Assembly: GCF_020697055.1 (NCBI RefSeq)
Contig: NZ_JAJFBP010000001.1
Span: 124,001 to 188,000 of the forward strand
DNA length: 64,000 nucleotides
Reading direction: 5' to 3'
DNA from: Panacagrimonas sp.
Lineage (GTDB): Bacteria; Pseudomonadota; Gammaproteobacteria; Nevskiales; Nevskiaceae
The translations under genes and the position numbers were made by a program. Below, one piece after another: positions 19,425 through 28,486 of the stretch; position 1 is the first letter of the stretch, and each line of letters starts with the position of its first letter. The notes under the pieces were generated by a model. It searched no databases. It saw nothing but the letters and a program-made list of their open reading frames with translations, and was not told the origin of the DNA.

Positions 19425-20663
19425 ATGACCGAAACTGCCGCTGCTCCGGAGAGCGTGGTGATCGTCGGCGCCGGCCAGGCCGGCGGCGAGACCGCTGCCG
19501 AACTGCGTCGCCAGGGCTTCACCGGCCGCGTGACCATCGTCGGCGAAGAGCCGTACGTGCCCTACAAGCGCCCGCCGCTGTCCAAGACCTATCTCGCCGG
19601 CACGGCAACGACCGAATCGCTGTACGTGCTCTCCGCCGCGTCGATGGAGAAGGCCAACATCGGGTTCATCGGCGGCACGCGCGCCACCGCGATCGATCGC
19701 GGGGGCAGGACGCTCGTGCTGGCCGATGGACGCAAGCTGACCTACGGCAAGCTGGTGCTGGCCACCGGCGGTCGTCCCCGGATGCTGACGGTGCCGGGCG
19801 CCGACCTGCCGGGCATCCACGTCGTGCGCGGCATCCAGGACGTCGATCGCATCCGCGAGCAGTTCGCCTCGGGCAAGCGCCTGGTGATCGTCGGCGGCGG
19901 CTACATCGGCCTGGAGGTCGCGGCGGTGGCGACCAAGGCCGGCCTGACGGTGACCGTGCTCGAGAGCATGCCGCGCGTGCTCCAGCGCGTGACCGCGCCG
20001 GAGATGTCGGCGTTCTACGAAAAGGTGCATCGCGAGGCCGGCGTCGACGTTCGCACCGGCGTCCAGATCGCGGGCTTCGAGGCGCAGAACGGCGCGCTGC
20101 ACGTGAAGCTGGTCGGCGCCGACCTCGAGGCCGATCTGGTGATCGTCGGCATCGGCCTGATCGCGAACACCGAGCTGGCGTCCGAGGCGGGCCTGGCGGT
20201 CGACAACGGCATCATCGTCGACGAGTTCACGCGCACGTCCGATCCGGACATCCACGCCGCGGGCGACTGCACCAACCATCCGAGCGAATTCCTCGGCCGG
20301 CGCGTGCGCCTGGAGTCGGTGCAGAACGCGATGGAGCAGGGCCGCGCCGTCGCGGCCAACATCATGGGCAAGGCGACCCAGTACGCCAACGTGCCCTGGT
20401 TCTGGTCGGACCAGTACGACCTGAAGCTGCAGATGGTCGGCATGTCGGCCGGCTTCGACCAGGTCGTGCTGCGCGGCGATCCGGCCAGGCGCAGCTTCGC
20501 CACGTTCTACCTGAAGGACGGCGTGATGCTCGCGTGCGACACCGTGAGCCGCCCGCAGGAATTCATGCTGGCCAAGAAGATGGTTGGAATGAAGGCGCGG
20601 GTCGACGCATCGAAACTCGCCGACGAGAGCATTCCCCTGAAGGACCAGGTGCCGCCCGGCTGA
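19425..20663 (+). CDS. FAD-dependent ferredoxin/rubredoxin-reductase-type oxidoreductase
   Basis: The protein has 412 residues. FAD motif VIVGAGQAGGETAAELR at about 11-27, NAD motif VIVGGGYIGLEVAA at about 153-166, and the second FAD contact IHAAGDCTN near 282. YKRPPLSK is typical of putidaredoxin, rhodocoxin and biphenyl-dioxygenase reductases. It would pass electrons from NADH to a 2Fe-2S ferredoxin serving a P450 or Rieske oxygenase. No ferredoxin or P450 gene is adjacent, so its partner must be elsewhere. The start chosen is the ATG at 19425, 11 codons into the open frame. Confidence 0.88.
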   Translation: MTETAAAPESVVIVGAGQAGGETAAELRRQGFTGRVTIVGEEPYVPYKRPPLSKTYLAGTATTESLYVLSAASMEKANIGFIGGTRATAIDRGGRTLVLADGRKLTYGKLVLATGGRPRMLTVPGADLPGIHVVRGIQDVDRIREQFASGKRLVIVGGGYIGLEVAAVATKAGLTVTVLESMPRVLQRVTAPEMSAFYEKVHREAGVDVRTGVQIAGFEAQNGALHVKLVGADLEADLVIVGIGLIANTELASEAGLAVDNGIIVDEFTRTSDPDIHAAGDCTNHPSEFLGRRVRLESVQNAMEQGRAVAANIMGKATQYANVPWFWSDQYDLKLQMVGMSAGFDQVVLRGDPARRSFATFYLKDGVMLACDTVSRPQEFMLAKKMVGMKARVDASKLADESIPLKDQVPPG

Positions 20664-20690
20664 GTCGTGCCGGCGCGATCCCGCGGATCC

Positions 20691-20712
20691 GTAGCCCGGA
20701 CGAGGTCCGGGG
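20691..20712. repeat. GTAGCCCGG dispersed repeat, copy 1
   Basis: GTAGCCCGGACGAGGTCCGGGG is a short imperfect palindrome 28 bases after the flavoprotein stop. The same core recurs near 34406, 35950-35994 and 41806. Confidence 0.55.
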
Positions 20713-20745
20713 TCGAGTGATCGTCATCAGATCCCGAAGCAGCAC

Positions 20746-22035
20746 GTGAACGCCCCCGACGCTCCGACGTTCGGTGTCGCGTTGCGCTGGTGGTTCAAGC
20801 TCGGCTGCATCAGCTTCGGCGGGCCGGCGGGCCAGATCGCGATCATGCATCGCGAACTGGTCGAGACGCGGCGCTGGATTTCCGAGAAGCGTTTCCTGCA
20901 CGCGCTCAACTACTGCATGTTGCTGCCCGGCCCCGAGGCGCAGCAGCTGGCGACCTACATCGGCTGGCTGATGCACGGCGTGCGCGGCGGCATCGCGGCC
21001 GGCGCGCTGTTCGTGCTGCCGTCGTTGGTGGTGCTGATCGGGCTGTCGTGGGCGTACATGAGCGTCGGCGCGACGCTCGCCGCCGACGCGCTGTACGGCA
21101 TCCGACCCGCAGTGGTCGCGATCGTGGCGTTCGCGGCGTGGCGCATCGGCGCCAAGGTGCTGCGCCAGCGCCTGCTGTGGATCGTGCCGGTCGCGGCGTT
21201 CGCCGCGCTGTACCTGCAGCTGCCGTTTCCGGCGGTGATCGCGGCGGCGGCGCTCTATGGCTGGCTGCTGCGGCGGCGACTCGCCAGCGGTGCCGCGCAT
21301 GCCTCGAAGCTCGCCAGCTACGGCCCGGCGCTGATCGACGACGACACGCCCACCCCGTCGCACGCGCACTTTTCCACCTCGCGCCTGCTGGTGGTGCTGG
21401 GCATCGGCGTGCTGCTCGGCGGCACGGCCTACGCGCTGATCGCGGCGGCCTACGGCTTCGATTCGCGCTTCAACGCGATGGGCGCGTTCTTCACGAAGGC
21501 CGCGTTGATGACCTTCGGCGGCGCCTACGCGGTGATGCCCTACGTGTTCCAGGGCGCGGTGGCGACACACGGCTGGCTGAGCGCCGCACAGATGATGGAC
21601 GGCCTTGCGCTCGGGGAGACCACGCCGGGGCCATTGATCATGGTGGTGGCGTTCGTCGGCTTCGCCGCCGGCTGGAACGGCACGCCCGAGGCGGCGCTGA
21701 TGGCCGGCGCGATTGGCGCGATGGTTGCGACCTTCTTCACGTTCCTGCCGTCGTTCGTCTTCATCTTCGCCGGCGCGCCCTGGGTCGAACGCTCACGCGA
21801 GAACTTCCGGCTCGCCGGGCCGATGAGTGCGATCACCGCCGCCGTGGTCGGTGCGATCCTGTCGCTGGCGGCGTTCTTCGCGGTGCATGTGTTCTGGCCG
21901 GCAGGATCGATCGACATGTCTGCCGTGGGGCTTGCGATCGCGGGCTGGGTCGCCCTGTGGCGCGGCTGGCTGGGCATGGTGCCGTTGATCTTCGCGTCGG
22001 GCGTCATCGGGGCGGCGGTTCGTTTCGTCTTCTAG
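20746..22035 (+). CDS. chrA: Chromate transporter ChrA, long two-domain form
   Basis: The protein has 429 residues with about ten membrane segments in two CHR halves. The first half has [21 protein letters not shown] and [17 protein letters not shown], and the second [20 protein letters not shown] and [18 protein letters not shown]. These are the signature loops of ChrA. The protein exports chromate from the cytoplasm; sulfate antagonism is known for the family. The start is GTG at 20746. No chrB regulator is next to it. Confidence 0.93.
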   Translation: MNAPDAPTFGVALRWWFKLGCISFGGPAGQIAIMHRELVETRRWISEKRFLHALNYCMLLPGPEAQQLATYIGWLMHGVRGGIAAGALFVLPSLVVLIGLSWAYMSVGATLAADALYGIRPAVVAIVAFAAWRIGAKVLRQRLLWIVPVAAFAALYLQLPFPAVIAAAALYGWLLRRRLASGAAHASKLASYGPALIDDDTPTPSHAHFSTSRLLVVLGIGVLLGGTAYALIAAAYGFDSRFNAMGAFFTKAALMTFGGAYAVMPYVFQGAVATHGWLSAAQMMDGLALGETTPGPLIMVVAFVGFAAGWNGTPEAALMAGAIGAMVATFFTFLPSFVFIFAGAPWVERSRENFRLAGPMSAITAAVVGAILSLAAFFAVHVFWPAGSIDMSAVGLAIAGWVALWRGWLGMVPLIFASGVIGAAVRFVF

Positions 22036-22045
22036 TCATTACGAG

Positions 22046-22185
22046 AAAAGAATCACGCCAAGACGCGAAGGTCGCAAATGGCCGCCAGGAGAAAGCCTGC
22101 GTCGACGCAGAGAGCCTCACCCGGACTTTTCTTCCTTTGCGTTCTCCGCGTCTCTGCGTCTTTGCGCGATGCTTGTCGCCGTAAA
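22046..22185. repeat. Dispersed imperfect inverted repeat of the CGCAAAGACGCAGAGACGC type
   Basis: The left arm (ATCACGCCAAGACGCGAAGG, about 22051-22070) and the right arm (CTTTGCGTTCTCCGCGTCTC then TGCGTCTTTGCGCGA, about 22135-22170) are degenerate reverse complements. This wording, built from GACGC and GCAAAG units, is a widespread intergenic repeat in bacteria. It fills most of the 270 bases between chrA and the CoA-transferase gene. Confidence 0.5.
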
Positions 22186-22307
22186 CCCTGCTGACGCCGG
22201 AGAGCCAGGCCATCTACGCCATTTGCAGCATGTCTCCCTCTAGTCCGCTGCCTAGTCTGCGAGCGATTCGTACGAACTCCGATCCCGAGTTCTGAAGGAA
22301 CCTCCCC

Positions 22308-24845
22308 ATGCCCGGCGTGCTGAACAACCTGAAAGTCCTCGATCTCACCTCCGGTGTCGCCGGCCCGATGGCCGCGATGCTGCTCGGCGACAACGGCGCC
22401 GACGTGATCAAGATCGAGCCGCCGGGCGGTGATCCGGCGCGGCGCACCGAGGGTCCGCATCGCCTGGGCTACACGGTCTGGCAGCGCGGCAAGCGCAGCG
22501 CCTTCCTGGACCTGACCAACGCCGACGACAAGAAGCTGTTCCTGGCGCTGGCGAGCACCGCGGACATCCTGGTGGAGTCTTTCCGTCCGGGTGAAACCGC
22601 CGCGCTCGGCATCGACTACGCAACCCTGTCCGCAGCCAATCCACGACTGATCCACTGCTCGATCACCGGCTACGGCCGCGACAACGCGCACAGCCAGCGT
22701 CCCGCCGTCGACGCGCTGGTGCAGGCGCGAACGGGACTGATGTTCGAGCAGCGCGGCTGGGCCGAAGGCGCGCTCAACCACATCAGCGGACTGCCGGATC
22801 CGTTTCCGGATCTCGAGATCCCGCAGGACCAGGTGCAGGGCGCGCCTCGTCCCGGCCCGTTGTTCGTGGCCTCGCAGTGGCCGAGCCTGGGTGCGTTCTT
22901 CACCGCAAGCCTGGGCATCGCCGCGGCGCTGCGGGCGCGCGAACTGACCGGGCGCGGTCAGTGGGTCGAAACGTCCTTGCTGCAGGGTGCGTTCGCCGGC
23001 GCCGCCGGCGTGTGGCAGCGCGCGGAGAAGCCCGACGCGCCGGGTTTCGACACCTGGATCCTCAATTGCAAATCGTCCAAGGGCCACTTCCAGGCCAAGG
23101 ACGGCAAGTGGCTGCACAACTGGGTGCCCAATCCGCGATTCATCCTGCAGGCCTCTCAGGGCGACACGCTGGACGCATCACCGGATCTCACGGTGCAGAA
23201 CGACCCCGACCGTTTCGGCACCGGCCCCGAGGAAATCCTGGTGATGTCGCACTACCAGCCGATCCTGGCCGAAGCGGTGGCCAAGTTTCCGGTCAAGGAC
23301 TGGGTCGATGCGGCCGCCACCGCCGAGATGACGATGCAGCCGGTGCGCAGCATCGAGGAGTCGCTTGCCGATCCGGCGTTCCTTGCCGACGGCTGCGTGC
23401 GCGAGCTCGACGATCCCGAACTGGGCACGATCCGCACGGTGGGCAACGCGTTCAACATGAGCCTGACGCAGGGCACGCCCGGCGCGGCGGCGGTCAGGCC
23501 GGGCGCGAACACCGCCGAGGTCAAGGGCGAAGCGGCGAAGATCCTGGCCCAAGCCCGGGCGGGGACGAAGGCGACGGGCGGCAAGATCGGCGCCCCCCTC
23601 GAAGGCATCGTCGTGCTCGACCTGGGATTGGCGATCGCCGGTCCTTTCGGCACGCAGCTGCTGAGCGATCTCGGCGCGAGCGTGATCAAGGTCAACGGAC
23701 TGTTCGACCTGTTCTGGCACCGCGTGCACATCGCCTACATGGCCAATCGCGGCAAGCAGTCGATCACGCTCAACCTGAAGGATCCGCGTGCGATGAAGGT
23801 GCTGCTGGACCTCGTCGCCAAGGCCGACGTCGTGCAGCACAACATGCGCTACGACGCGGCCGAGCGCCTGAAGATCGACTACGAATCGCTCAAGCGGCTC
23901 AACCCCAAGCTGATCTATTGCCACACGCGCGGGTTCGAACGCGGCGCTCGCGCCGCGCTGCCGGGCAATGACCAGACCGGCGCGTGCCTGTCGGGCATCC
24001 AGTTCGAGGACGGCGGCATGGGCCAAGTCGGCGAGGGCGGGGTGCAAGGTCGTCCGCTGTGGAGCTTCACCAGCTTCGGCGACACCGGCAACGGCTTCTT
24101 GTCGGCGATCGCGATCTGCAACGCGATCTATCACCGCGATCGCACCGGCCAGGGCCAGTTCGTCGACACCTCGATCATCAACGCGGCGCTGCTCAACACC
24201 AGCTACGCGGTGGCGCGGCCGGACGGCTCGGGCTATCCGCGCCCGCGCATCGACGGCCTGCAGGTGGGCTTCTCGGCCGGTCATCGCATCTACGAGGCAC
24301 AGGACGCCTGGCTGTGCCTGGCGTTGAGCGAGGAGCCGCACTGGGGCGCGCTGATCGGGTCGCTCGGGCTGCCGGCGGACCTGCGGGCCCGGAGCGATGC
24401 GGCGCAGGCCGCGGCCATCGGCGAGTCGATCCGCACGCGTGCCGCCACGGACGTCTTCGCGCGTCTGGACGCAGCCGGTGTGCCGGTCGAGATCGTCGAC
24501 GCGGAGTTTTCACGCAGGCTTCATGACGACCCGGCGTTCGCCCGGCGGCGCTGGACCGTCTCGTACCCGCACCCGATGGTGGGCAGGCTCGACCAGATCG
24601 GCCTGCTGTTCGATCTGTCCGCCACGCCGGGCGTGATCCAGGGGCGACCGCTGATCGTCGGCGAGCACACGCAGAAGATCCTCGGCGAGATGGGATATGC
24701 CGAAGAGCAGATCAAGGCGATGGAGGAGCAGTTCGCGATCGGCTTTGCCGGCATGCCGCGCATGCCGCCCCGGCCGGCCGCGACGCAGTCGGGGGCACCC
24801 AAGCCCGGAATGGCGAGCCTGCTCGAGAACCAGGCCAAGAAGTAG
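22308..24845 (+). CDS. Tandem class III CoA-transferase (CaiB/BaiF type)
   Basis: At 845 residues the protein is two CaiB/BaiF domains in one chain. The first begins LKVLDLTSGVAGPMAAMLLGDNGADVIKIEPPGGDP, the second near residue 430 with IVVLDLGLAIAGPFGTQLLSDLGASVIKV. Both halves retain the gate-keeper and GRGQWVET / GQGQFVDTS segments. Class III transferases move CoA between carboxylic acids through an aspartyl-CoA. Fused forms occur in catabolic gene sets for bile acids, sterols and other hydrophobic acids. AAGGAA precedes the ATG. It stands alone between a repeat and the nuclease-fold gene. Confidence 0.87.
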   Translation: MPGVLNNLKVLDLTSGVAGPMAAMLLGDNGADVIKIEPPGGDPARRTEGPHRLGYTVWQRGKRSAFLDLTNADDKKLFLALASTADILVESFRPGETAALGIDYATLSAANPRLIHCSITGYGRDNAHSQRPAVDALVQARTGLMFEQRGWAEGALNHISGLPDPFPDLEIPQDQVQGAPRPGPLFVASQWPSLGAFFTASLGIAAALRARELTGRGQWVETSLLQGAFAGAAGVWQRAEKPDAPGFDTWILNCKSSKGHFQAKDGKWLHNWVPNPRFILQASQGDTLDASPDLTVQNDPDRFGTGPEEILVMSHYQPILAEAVAKFPVKDWVDAAATAEMTMQPVRSIEESLADPAFLADGCVRELDDPELGTIRTVGNAFNMSLTQGTPGAAAVRPGANTAEVKGEAAKILAQARAGTKATGGKIGAPLEGIVVLDLGLAIAGPFGTQLLSDLGASVIKVNGLFDLFWHRVHIAYMANRGKQSITLNLKDPRAMKVLLDLVAKADVVQHNMRYDAAERLKIDYESLKRLNPKLIYCHTRGFERGARAALPGNDQTGACLSGIQFEDGGMGQVGEGGVQGRPLWSFTSFGDTGNGFLSAIAICNAIYHRDRTGQGQFVDTSIINAALLNTSYAVARPDGSGYPRPRIDGLQVGFSAGHRIYEAQDAWLCLALSEEPHWGALIGSLGLPADLRARSDAAQAAAIGESIRTRAATDVFARLDAAGVPVEIVDAEFSRRLHDDPAFARRRWTVSYPHPMVGRLDQIGLLFDLSATPGVIQGRPLIVGEHTQKILGEMGYAEEQIKAMEEQFAIGFAGMPRMPPRPAATQSGAPKPGMASLLENQAKK

Positions 24846-24992
24846 CGGGTGACGGACGAGCGGCGCCCGCGGGCGCCGGGCGAAGCGTAGTCTCAGCAAG
24901 CCGCGCGCCCACCGGTGTTCACGATCGATTCATGGGCCGTCGGAGATGGTCCTTCAACCGGTCATGCGGCGCCGCCGCCAAGGAAGTGAACC

Positions 24993-25556
24993 ATGCAACG
25001 CGACGACAGCGCCCTTACGCCTCCTTCCTCCATTTCGCCGGCGCCACGTCGACAGTGGTGGCCGCGTGTCTCCGCCGCCTTCCTGCCCGTGCTCATTCTC
25101 GGGTTCAGCGCGAGCTTCGGACTGGCGCGCGCCGACTCCGACGACAAGGCGATCACGGGGAAAGCAACGGTGATCAAGCAGGGCGTGATCGAGGTCAAGG
25201 ACCAGAAGTTCAGGCTCTTCGGCATCAGCAATCCCGGTGGCGGCCAGTCCTGCCACCGCGGCGCCAAGCCCTGGAATTGCGGCGAAGCTGCGCGCACCGC
25301 GCTGCGCCAGCACGTGGAGGGGCACAAGGTGCGCTGTGTGCCCGAGGAGAAGAACGACCGCGTCGCGCGCTGCACGATGGGCGACGTGGACCTGTCGGCG
25401 CTGCTGGTGCGCGAGGGCTGGGCGCGCGCCGATCGTGACGAGAGCGGCAAGAAGTACGTCGAGGAGGAGAAGGAAGCCAAGAAGGCCCGCCGCGGCATCT
25501 GGGCCGACGACGACAACCCGGAAGAGGTGCGCCGACAGCAGCAGCGCAACTACTGA
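24993..25556 (+). CDS. Exported staphylococcal-nuclease-fold protein with degenerate active site
   Basis: The protein has 187 residues. A signal anchor lies at 26-46 with cleavage after ARA (residue 47). The SNase-like OB core runs from about 53 to 170. The usual DGDT is replaced by KQGV (61-68 region) and the usual GIDAPE by GISNPG (77-82), so the calcium-binding aspartates and the catalytic glutamate are missing; Arg74 and DRVAR are kept. CHRGAKPWNCGEAA and the LVREGWARAD segment are family-typical. It may be a non-catalytic binder or regulator. AAGGAAGTG precedes the ATG. Confidence 0.8.
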   Translation: MQRDDSALTPPSSISPAPRRQWWPRVSAAFLPVLILGFSASFGLARADSDDKAITGKATVIKQGVIEVKDQKFRLFGISNPGGGQSCHRGAKPWNCGEAARTALRQHVEGHKVRCVPEEKNDRVARCTMGDVDLSALLVREGWARADRDESGKKYVEEEKEAKKARRGIWADDDNPEEVRRQQQRNY

Positions 25557-25638
25557 TCGGGGGACTCGATCCGATTCACCGCCAGTTCAGTGCGTGTGGC
25601 CATCGTGAAGACGTACACATGGCTTTCGTGAGGACAAC

Positions 25639-25983
25639 ATGGCGATCGTGAATCATCGAACCGTACTGCGTGTGGCGTTCGCGGGCTTGCTCGCCTCCGC
25701 GTCGATCGGCGCGGTGCAGGCGGACACCTACACCAACGAGCAGGGCGAGCGCATCGAGTGCCGCCAGGAAACGGTGCAGACCAAGAACGGACATCCCATC
25801 GCGGCGCCGTTGGCCGGCGCGGTGATCGGTGGCGTGGTCGGCAACCAGTTCGGCAGCGGCCGGGGCAACGACGCGATGACCGCCGCCGGCGCCATCGGCG
25901 GCGCGGTGGCCGGCAAGAAGATCGACGAAAACCGCGTCGAGAACGGCACCACCACCCGCGAGGTGTGCCGCAAGATCGGGTGA
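25639..25983 (+). CDS. Small exported glycine-zipper (2TM) protein
   Basis: The protein has 114 residues. The signal peptide ends near VQA (residue 28), then IECRQETV, then a glycine-zipper region PLAGAVIGGVVGNQFGSGRG and AAGAIGGAVAG at about 55-95. A cysteine near each end may form a disulfide. Such Rick_17kDa/2TM proteins sit in the periplasm or the outer membrane; the function is unknown. A second protein with the same VVGxQFGSGRG core is encoded at 44582-45193. Confidence 0.82.
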   Translation: MAIVNHRTVLRVAFAGLLASASIGAVQADTYTNEQGERIECRQETVQTKNGHPIAAPLAGAVIGGVVGNQFGSGRGNDAMTAAGAIGGAVAGKKIDENRVENGTTTREVCRKIG

Positions 25984-26038
25984 GCGTGCGGGACGCGAAT
26001 GCCCGGCACCTCGCCGGGCATTCGCACGGACCGATCGA

Positions 26039-26692
26039 TCAGAAGCTGATGCGCACGCCCAGCGTGCCGTGCGTGATGTCGAGCTCGCCGTCGAAGTCGT
26101 CCTCGAGCCGATAACCCTGCACACCGGCCACCAGCGCAACCGACGGATTCAGGCGATAGCCGAGCGTGGCTTCGAACACGCCGCCTTCGATATCGTCGAA
26201 CGCGACCACGCCCGCTTCGACGTTCCACAGCAACGGACCGTTGCCGTCGTCGGACAGGCCCACCGACGCGATCACGCCGTCGTCCTCGGTTTCCTCGCCC
26301 TCGATGTCGAAACCCGCTTCTCCGTATTCGATGACTCCGTAGTAGCGCAGGCCGTGTCCGCCCTGGAGGCCGACGCCGCCGCGCAGCATGTCGAACTCGA
26401 AATCGACGTCGCCCGGGACGTCCACATCGTTGACCTCGATCTCGTCGGACTTGCTCTTGAGGTAGCCCGCGCGGAAGAACACGTGCTCGTCGGGTTCGAA
26501 CTGCGCGCGCAGGTCGAAGCCCTCGGCCTCCTTGGCCTCGACCTCGTCGATGTCGTCATCGATCTCGTACTTGCCGCCGGCAAAGCGGCCGTCGATCCAG
26601 TTGGCGCCCAGCGCGGGCGTGCAGGCGCCGCACAGGGCAAGCGCCAGCCACGCGGCGCCCGTCTTCGACCGCAGCATCGTTTGGTTCTTCAT
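26039..26692 (-). CDS. Outer-membrane beta-barrel-like protein
   Basis: The protein has 217 residues with a signal ending near PALG/AN (residue 29 or so). The rest alternates polar and hydrophobic residues and is highly acidic (KYEIDDDIDEVEAKEAEG), with likely strands such as FFRAGYLKS, LRYYGVIEYG and FEATLGYRL. It ends HGTLGVRISF, a C-terminal aromatic typical of outer-membrane barrels. No family name is recognised. The start is the ATG at 26692; the extended frame upstream overlaps the monooxygenase region. It lies downstream of the frameshifted monooxygenase on the same strand. Confidence 0.75.
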   Translation of the reverse strand: MKNQTMLRSKTGAAWLALALCGACTPALGANWIDGRFAGGKYEIDDDIDEVEAKEAEGFDLRAQFEPDEHVFFRAGYLKSKSDEIEVNDVDVPGDVDFEFDMLRGGVGLQGGHGLRYYGVIEYGEAGFDIEGEETEDDGVIASVGLSDDGNGPLLWNVEAGVVAFDDIEGGVFEATLGYRLNPSVALVAGVQGYRLEDDFDGELDITHGTLGVRISF

Positions 26693-26763
26693 CGTCGGTT
26701 CCCAGAAGTGTCGATTGGTGAAAGAGCAAGCTTCCCGGCGAGTCGATCCGGTCCGCGCGCGTC

Positions 26764-28331
26764 TCAGCGCGCTGCGGCCAGGGCGTACTTCATCGGCTCG
26801 AACTTCCGGGTGCGCATCCAGTATTCGAACGTGAAACTGGGCCACAACGTACGGTTTTTGCCGAACTCGTCCAGGTACCAGCTCTTGCAGCCGCCGGCAG
26901 ACCAGACCGCCTCGTCGAGACGAGATTGCAGTTTCTGGTTGAAGCGCAACTGAACCTCCGGCTTGACGTCCAGCGTCGCGCTCGGATGTTTGAGCACGTG
27001 CCGGACCGCCTGCATCACGTAATTCACCTGCGCCTCGATCATGAACACGATCGAGGTGTGGCCCAGACCGGTGTTGGGACCCAGCAGCAGGAAGAAGTTC
27101 GGAAAGCCGGCGACCGAGACGCCCAGGTAGGCCTCCGTGCCGCTGTCCTTCCAGGTCTCGCGCACCTCCTTGCCCTGCACGCCGAAGATCTTCATCGGTC
27201 CGATCGGATCCGAGACCTGGAAGCCGGTGCCGTAGATGATCGCGTCGGCCGGGCGCTCGACGCCGTCCTCGGTGACCAAGCTATGTTCCTTGACCTCGCG
27301 GATGCCGGAGGTGATGACGTCGACGTTGTCGCGCGTCAGCGCCGGGTAGTACTCGTCGGACATCAGGATGCGCTTGCAGCCGATGGTGTAGTCCGGCGTC
27401 ACCTTCCTGCGCAGCTTCGGATCCTTGATGCTGCGGTTGATGAAGAACTTGGCGTACGCCTCGGCCAGCTTCATCGCGCGCGGATCCACCGCCAACCCGA
27501 GCACACGGCTCTCCATCCACCAGTAGATGCCGCCGCGAAACAGCTTCTGCGTCGCGGGCAGGAACTTGAACAGCGCCTTTTCGACCGCGGTCATCGCGCG
27601 GTCGGGTTTGCTCAGCACCCAGGGCGGCGTGCGCTGGTACAGATCGAGCTGCGACACGATCGGCGCGATCGCCGGCACGAACTGGATCGCGCTGGCGCCG
27701 GTGCCGATCACCGCGACACGCTTGTCGAGCAGCGGGTAGTCGCTGTCCCAACGCGCGGAGTGGAAGGTCTTGCCTTCGAATCTTTCGATGCCCGGCACCT
27801 TGGGATAGGCCGGAATGCTCAGCGCGCCGATGCCGGAGACGACGATGCGCGCGGTGACGCATCGGCCGTCGACGGTGGTCACCCGCCACCAGCCCTTGTC
27901 GGCGTCGAACTCGGCGGACGCGACCTCGCTGCCGAAGCGCATGTGCGGCAGCAGGTCGTACTTCTGCGCGCAGCGCCGCAGGTAGTCCCAGATCTCGTGC
28001 TGCGGCGCGAACATCCGTGACCAGTTCGGGTTGGGCTCGAAGCTGTACGAGTACAGGTGCGAGGGCACGTCGCAGGCGCATCCGGGGTAGAGGTTGTCGC
28101 GCCACGTGCCGCCGATGTCGTGGGCTTTTTCGTACACCACGAACGATCGATGCCGGCCTTCTTCAGGCCGATGGCCATGCACAAGCCCGAGAAGCCGGCG
28201 CCGATCACGGCGACGTCGAAGTCTGCTTTCCGAGAGGCGTGCAACGCGGTGCGGGCCGGCGGTCTGGCCCGGGCCGAGGAGCGGGCGGTGCTTTTCCTGG
28301 TGTTCTTTCGAGCGGCGGCGGACGGGGTCAT
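26764..28331 (-). pseudogene. Flavin-containing Baeyer-Villiger-type monooxygenase, interrupted by a frameshift
   Basis: The start ATG at 28331 follows AGGGAGGAGCAGG, a good ribosome site. The first about 62 codons read through DVAVIGAGFSGLCMAIGLKKAGID and then leave frame near 28143-28148. The remainder, from FVVYEKAHDIGGTW to the stop at 26764, is in the next frame. One missing base in the stretch CGATCGTTCG explains both parts. The body has FEGKTFHSARWD (Baeyer-Villiger fingerprint), GTGASAIQFVP and a C-terminal WMRTRKFEPMKY; the joined length is about 522 residues. Either a genuine recent pseudogene or a sequencing or assembly error. The rest of the frame is intact, which argues for a recent event or an error. 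Confidence 0.85.
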
Positions 28332-28486
28332 GGCGAGCCTGCTCCTCCCTTGTCGTTTCGGCGGATTGTGCACCGGCCCCGGATGGGCGGCGATGCGGGC
28401 TACTCGCTTTGGAGGATGCCGATCGACGACCGAGCTTCGACCATGCTGCTACTTTCGCCCCTTCAATCGCGCCGAGCCACAACCGC

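Noticed and set aside
24855..24885. Palindrome GGCGCCCGCGGGCGCC after the CoA-transferase as a terminator
   Set aside because: There is no T run after it, so termination is not supported.
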